Source: Eurosta solidaginis
Taxonomy: Eukaryota > Arthropoda > Insecta > Diptera > Tephritidae
Direction of reading: 5' to 3'
DNA: 64,000 bases
Assembly: GCF_040869045.1 (NCBI RefSeq)
Contig: NC_090319.1
Location: forward strand, 393,839,601 to 393,903,600
Position numbers and translations under genes: made by a program. Of this stretch, positions 59,401-64,000 are shown piece after piece. The notes beneath the pieces are model-generated. The model had not been told where the DNA came from. It saw only the letters and a list, made by a program, of their open reading frames with translations, and made no database searches. Each line of letters begins with the position of its first letter. The stretch's first letter is position 1.

Positions 59401-60941
59401 TGGTGGCTGTGTCTGGCTTTTGACTTTATTGAGTTCTTGTAACTATGGCATTTTTGAATAATTGCAGCTGAGGTTAAGTGCGCTGTCATGCTCCTTGCAG
59501 TATCCGTCCAACCACCGTGTTTCTATTTTTTTTTTTTTTCTTAGTATTCGCGCCTAAGTTTTAAGTTTTCATAAGTTTTAAAACGCTAGCAGATTGCAGA
59601 AATAGTTTTTGAATTTCCTGCGCTCGCCACTCTTTGTCGTTGTGGTTTAGTGGATTTCTAAACACTTGCTCAGTTTTAAATATTAAGAATGTTTTTAAAT
59701 TTGCAACGCTACATTCATGGTTCTATATTTTTAATTTTTGTTTATCATAAATACTTTTGTTTATGTGCTGTGTTTTCTTTGCATCCTAAGCAGTTCTTCG
59801 AACGACCACAGTAAGCGGGTTACACGATGTTCTCGTTTGCATATCTCGATTTCTACCCCATTAAGGAGAACTTCTTTTCACACCTCAACCGTGCGACACT
59901 TATGTAAATTGTGCGCCTTCTTGTAAGACTAGCGCTTTTTGGCCATATTTTCTTACGAATCAAGCTGTCACAACTTCCAACGGGTTTATTGCCTTCAAAA
60001 TGAAAATTTTACTTGGTCTGTCCTTCTCTAATTTCCACATTTCACTTTGTGTTCGCTTGAGCTTTGTTTAATTTTTTTGCAAACTTTTGCCCCCCTCGAT
60101 ACTCGCTGCGCAATGCAGTTTGTGTTTTCCTATGAATTATTGCAAACACTTATGTTGCTCTTATTTTTGTCTACTTCACACAAAAAGTCTACCCGTTCGG
60201 GATATCCTCATAATTGCAAATTCTACGTTTCGGTTTGAGTGCTTGTTTTGCGGTTGCCATTCTATGCGGAGCGTTAATGTGTTTTATAATGTTGAGGGCG
60301 TGATTTTCTTACAGCAGTAATCCTCGTTTGCATTGCTATAACTGATTGGGAGTACGTGCGAGATGGCAGTCAAGCACCGTTGCGCTATGCTCCTATTCCC
60401 CATAGATCAATTTCTGAAATATGCATCGGCAGTAGAAAAATGGAGGGGGGTGATGTTGCTCACTTTCGTTTGATATTGGCATTGCTTCGTTTCTTTTTTT
60501 TGTTTACCTCCAACAGCAGACGGCTGACTGTTGTGCGGTTTTGGTTCACCGAAAAGTGCAGCGAACTTGCACTTGTGGCACTTGCGGTTATTATTGTCGA
60601 TTATTTATTCAGTTTATGGCTTTTGAGCAAAAGCTCCAAGACACACAAGCACGCACGTGCGTACAGTCAATCAGTCGAGTATTAGTTTTTCCATAGATGT
60701 AGATATGTATGTATATTCTTGGAGCGAGTTCAATTGTTAGTTGTCTGGCTTCACAAGAATTGGTATAGGAATTTACTTATTACATGCAGTTCGTAAATGA
60801 TTTGCTCCAACAAATGTGGGACCTTAATTTTATTCCATCATTTAAAGTTGCAAAAATTAATATCGAAGAAGGGACGTCTTAAGGGGTTTTCGTACTTTAA
60901 AGTTACTTTAGTTTTCTTGGAATATTAGCTTTATAATATGG
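56404..60941. other. Long gene-free stretch
   Basis: A T-rich low-complexity part lies at about 56455-56800. At 57338-57392 the phrase GACAGTCAGCTAAAGTCAGT followed by GTCGAGATGGCGGCAGCTGC looks like an insect initiator plus a short ATG frame of 10 codons, but nothing downstream resembles a gene. The remaining frames are short and unrecognised. Confidence 0.4.
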
Positions 60942-61187
60942 TGTTGTGGTAGCGAGCTAGCCTAGCATACCAAAGGTCCTGGGTTCAAGACCCGGGAAAA
61001 GCAAGATGAAATTAGTTTAGCAAAATTTTTTCCAAGCTTCTCAGATACCGTTCTGAGTCGGCATAAACATGTGGTACGAGTACCCTCCTGCAAATTTGTA
61101 GGTAGCACGACGAAAATTTAAAAAGAAGCTCCGCCTAAATATCTTCGGAGGCAAATCGCGTCTTGTTTATTTTTATTTTTTTTAACG
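60942..61187 (+). mobile_element. tRNA-derived SINE, internally deleted
   Basis: The head has GTGTTGTGGTAGCGAGCTAG (A-box region) and a strong B-box match GGTTCAAGACC near 60980. The body keeps CTGAGTCGGCATAAACATGT, AATTTGTAGG and AGAAGCTCCGCC and ends ATCTTCGGAGGCAAATCGCG plus a T-run. The central TCGCCCCTCGGCAG block is missing. Confidence 0.75.
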
Positions 61188-61492
61188 AGGTCTAAGGAAT
61201 CGTGGAATAATGAACAAATGCATTTTGGAGATCTTGTTGGGATCCTTTCTGGACCATTGACGTAATATTTCGAAAAACAACAACATCGAAAAAACTCCCC
61301 AAGCCTTCGGGGAGTGCCCTTATCGCTGCAACAACAACAACCAAACTGAAGACACTCAAGTAAAAAGTTGCTGAAAACTCTTTTATATCAGAGCACTCAG
61401 GGCTGGGACCAGAAAGGTTTTGGAGGATGAAAAATGAATGCTTTGAATTATTTGTGGAAAAATTTGATGAATTAAACGTTTTATCTGCCAAT
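61188..61492. other. Short spacer with retroposon fragment
   Basis: Apart from the fragment at 61283-61342, nothing is recognised. Confidence 0.4.
61283..61342 (+). mobile_element. 3' fragment of CAA-tailed retroposon
   Basis: Only the terminal hairpin (ACTCCCC pairing with GGGGAGT) and (CAA)n tail remain: a strongly 5'-truncated copy. Confidence 0.75.
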
Positions 61493-61500
61493 AAAAAAAG
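61493..61500. repeat. Target-site duplication, left (MITE)
   Basis: AAAAAAAG, repeated at 61720-61727. Confidence 0.7.
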
Positions 61501-61719
61501 CAGGCATGCTTAACGAACGAAACGATATCATTTCGTTACGATAATCAACGTTAATAAACGAAACGAAGTCATTTCGTTTCGTTTATTAACTTAAGAACGT
61601 CAAATTAACGTTAATTTCACGATCTTAACGTTAATAAACGAAACGAAGTGACTTCGTTTCGTTTATTAACGTTGATTATCGTAACAAAATGATAGCGTTT
61701 CGTTCGTTAAGCATGCCTG
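61501..61719. mobile_element. 219-bp palindromic hAT-type MITE
   Basis: The ends are CAGGCATGCTTAACGAACGA and its complement. The arms run about 90 bp with CGATAATCAACGTTAATAAA and its complement. Within each arm AACGAAACGAAG pairs with CTTCGTTTCGTT or close variants, giving hairpins inside a hairpin. AAAAAAAG flanks both sides, an 8-bp duplication of hAT size, although the low complexity weakens it. It encodes no protein. Confidence 0.85.
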
Positions 61720-61727
61720 AAAAAAAG
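61720..61727. repeat. Target-site duplication, right (MITE)
   Basis: AAAAAAAG, repeated at 61493-61500. Confidence 0.7.
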
Positions 61728-62704
61728 GAGCGGTCCGAAGCAGAAGCAAACTATTTATTATAAAATATATGCATATAACACAAATATACAAAAACAAAAA
61801 TATAAGACGAAAAGTACTTATTTCTATGGCCATACTAGGCGATCCGACCAGGGACTCCGAAGCATTTCTTGAAAAAAAGTTTCCTTTTGTTCGAATTTAA
61901 AACAACAAGGAATAAACGATTTTGCCATACATACTTAGTTGGTTTTTTTTTTAGAAAAACCAAAACATAAACTTTTTTTGTTGAACTATTTGGCAGTGAA
62001 CTTGGTTTAATTGTTCGTTTCTTCGCCCTTAGAAATTTTCGTTTGGGCTTGTGCGAAATAAAAATTAGATAAAAATGTGAAATTTTGTGTATGTATGTAC
62101 ATTTATATGCATGCATGTTTGTTATGTTTATAACTAAACTAATATAAGTGTAACTAATGGCACAAACACAAAAGCACGATTGCACCTAATTAGCGTTGCA
62201 ATGCTTAAAGGGCAGCCGCTCTCATTTCCTTTCAGACACAATTTCATTAAACGAACTGCAAAATGCTAATTCCACTTCTCGTTCGCTTCTGAAAATCGGT
62301 TTGGTTGAGTGTGTGTGTGTGTGCTTGTGTGCGAGAAATCTCTTAACTTTCGCTGTTGTGCTTCAAAGCGGCATTCAACTTTTTTTCTTAAAACTTATCA
62401 AATTCTTTTGAAGTGGTGCACGTCGGTGCCGCCATTGCACTATGGGTCAACTAACCTGATTTATGGTCTAAAGGAGTGCCGTCTCTCACAGCCGAATTTT
62501 GCTTATTCGATTCAGACCAAATGCTTCGCTCTTTCGTTTATTCGTCAGCGAGCGGCTACTCCGGACTATTATTTATTTACGCATTTCAAAATAACATATT
62601 TTGTAAACAAAAGTAAAGCGCGGAAGGTTTCAGCTTTTTAATCTTAGCATTATATTTTATTTTAATTATTTGGCACTCTCATGTAATTAAATAAATAAAA
62701 AATA
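61728..62704. other. Gene-free stretch
   Basis: AT-rich sequence with a short (TG)n at about 62307-62323. The 110-116-codon frames at 61835 and 62309 match no family I recognise. Confidence 0.4.
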
Positions 62705-62958
62705 AAAGGCGCGATAACCTCCGAAAAGATTTCCAATTTGCGTCGTGCTCCTTTTTTATTGTTCCTACAAATTCGCAGGAAGGGATCTACATATTTCACA
62801 CAGACTCCGAACGGCATCGGCATAGCAGATGAGTTTTCACTGAGAAGCTTTCCATGGCAGAAATACACTCGGAATGTTTGCCAAATCCTTGCCGACGCGC
62901 GATCCCGCTAAGAAAATCTTTTCTTCTAATTGAAAAACCCTATTTCTAAATTTTTTAA
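62705..62958 (-). mobile_element. tRNA-derived SINE, body only, 5'-truncated
   Basis: On the minus strand it ends GGAGGTTATCGCGCC at 62707 and contains GAGCACGACGCAAATTGG, GAAAACTCATCTGC and GTATTTCTGCCATGGAAAG. The tRNA head is absent. Confidence 0.75.
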
Positions 62959-63095
62959 AAGCTTCTCTGCTTTGTAGATGCCATTCTAAGTCGGCACAGA
63001 GACCTGAATTTTTGTGAAGAATTAAAATAGCAAGTTGAAAAAAGGAGCTCGGCTTAGATCCCTCGGAAGTGAATCGCGCCATATATAATTGTTTT
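62959..63095 (+). mobile_element. tRNA-derived SINE, 3' third
   Basis: TTTGTAGATGCCATTCTAAG, GTCGGCACAGAGACC and AGGAGCTCGGCTTAGATCC end at AATCGCGCC. It is opposite in orientation to the adjoining copy, and both have their 3' ends outward. Confidence 0.7.
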
Positions 63096-64000
63096 TTATA
63101 TCCAATTTAAGTAGTATGTGCCATAGTGCTCATCATCTCGTTGGCCATGTCCAATGCTGTGGTTTATGAATATTCATTAGCTGCATGAATTGCTAAATTG
63201 TATGCACATTTACGACGAGCAAAACGATTCGGGAATAGTTTATGAAGGAAGAAAGTGGAAGTGTACAAGTGCTTATATTTCATAGAGTATAGTCCCTTAG
63301 GGATCATTTATAAGCAACGAAGGAGCCACTCAAGTGCAGGCTCATTTATTGCAGTCTTTGCAACGCATACAATTTAAATACATAAGTACTTAGACTTTAT
63401 TTACTTACCTACCAGCAATTTAATTTGAAAACTTAACAGCAAAAATTAAGCACTTACCTGAAATGAAGAAAATAGTTTATTAATATTTTGGTGTTTGCAG
63501 ATTTTAGATAAAATTAGCTTTACTTTAAAAATTTCTTGTCTATGTGATATCTGAGAAATAAATGGAGTGTGCGATTAGGGTTTCCACCTAGACATAATTT
63601 TTATGTTAAGAGGTTTGGGTTGTTCAGTGCAGAGTTTGAAATGAAAATTACACATTGGGGACATTATCTGTTTAAAGATCATAGAAAATGTAGAAAGTTT
63701 TCTATTTAATGTCAAAAGTTTTTTACACGCAGCAGCAAAATACATTTGTATACTTAAATCCATGTATAATTGAATAGTAAATTTATAATTTTGGCAAATA
63801 TGTTGAAAACTGGAAGTAAAAAACAAACAAACAAAATTTTGTGCGGTGCAGCTTCATAAATTTTTATTTCAGAAAATATGCGTTTCATATTTAATTTTTC
63901 TAACGATACTAGACTGAGAGAATAGCCCAATTTTTTTTTATAACTATTTATCCTTCCTTCTTTCTTTCTTACTTAAATATATGTATTTCTACATAACACC
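63096..64000. other. Gene-free stretch to window end
   Basis: AT-rich sequence without a recognised feature. A short CCTTCCTTCTTTCTTTC run lies at about 63952-63968. Confidence 0.45.

Noticed and set aside
60950..61010. Possible tRNA gene
   Set aside because: The B box is good but acceptor-stem pairing is lacking and the sequence runs into a SINE body.

Overview
The window is AT-rich eukaryotic DNA, most likely from a fly. I infer a tephritid fruit fly or close relative from the repeat families: a tRNA-headed SINE whose body I associate with tephritids, a high-copy retroposon with a terminal hairpin and a (CAA)n tail, a Gypsy-type solo LTR, and non-LTR, hAT and Harbinger-like debris. I could not run a search to confirm the taxon. 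I found no intact host gene, rRNA, tRNA gene or CRISPR array. The open frames longer than 60 codons are low-complexity, repeat-derived or unrecognisable, so this looks like intergenic or large-intron DNA shaped by transposable elements.

Layout. 1-935: satellite of about 150-164 bp units, each with a palindrome centred on CACGTG. 2736-3280: solo LTR on the minus strand. 3553-4445: a degenerate CAA-tailed retroposon and another dispersed repeat. 9973-12550: a small foldback, then a larger interrupted inverted repeat whose right arm carries a 5'-truncated non-LTR retrotransposon. 13270-13640: tRNA-derived SINE. 17200-17520: diverged repeats carrying three identical CTCF-like cores. 20188-20410: decayed LINE. 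23058-24053: internally deleted hAT element with matching 8-bp target duplications.

25482-38863 is the outstanding feature: a 13.4-kb foldback element. Two 6.5-kb inverted arms flank a 335-bp loop, and the whole is bounded by the 8-bp direct repeat TCACCACA. Each arm contains an outer array of about 153-bp units, an inner array of 151-bp units, and a 1.1-kb single-copy segment that is itself an older palindrome. The arms differ in array copy number, by a 522-bp foldback insertion found only in the left arm, and by a 239-bp segment found only in the right arm. No transposase is visible, so the element would depend on a transposase supplied from elsewhere.

38872-64000: T-rich and polypyrimidine tracts, CAA-tailed retroposons (two with clear 12-13-bp target duplications), a Harbinger-like remnant (45323-45930), a decayed cysteine-motif ORF (about 47.2-47.4 kb), a composite dispersed repeat with a retroposon nested in it (51340-52994), tRNA-SINE copies, and a 219-bp palindromic hAT-type MITE (61501-61719). 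The elements do not form a pathway. They are separate layers of insertion, and several nestings give relative ages.
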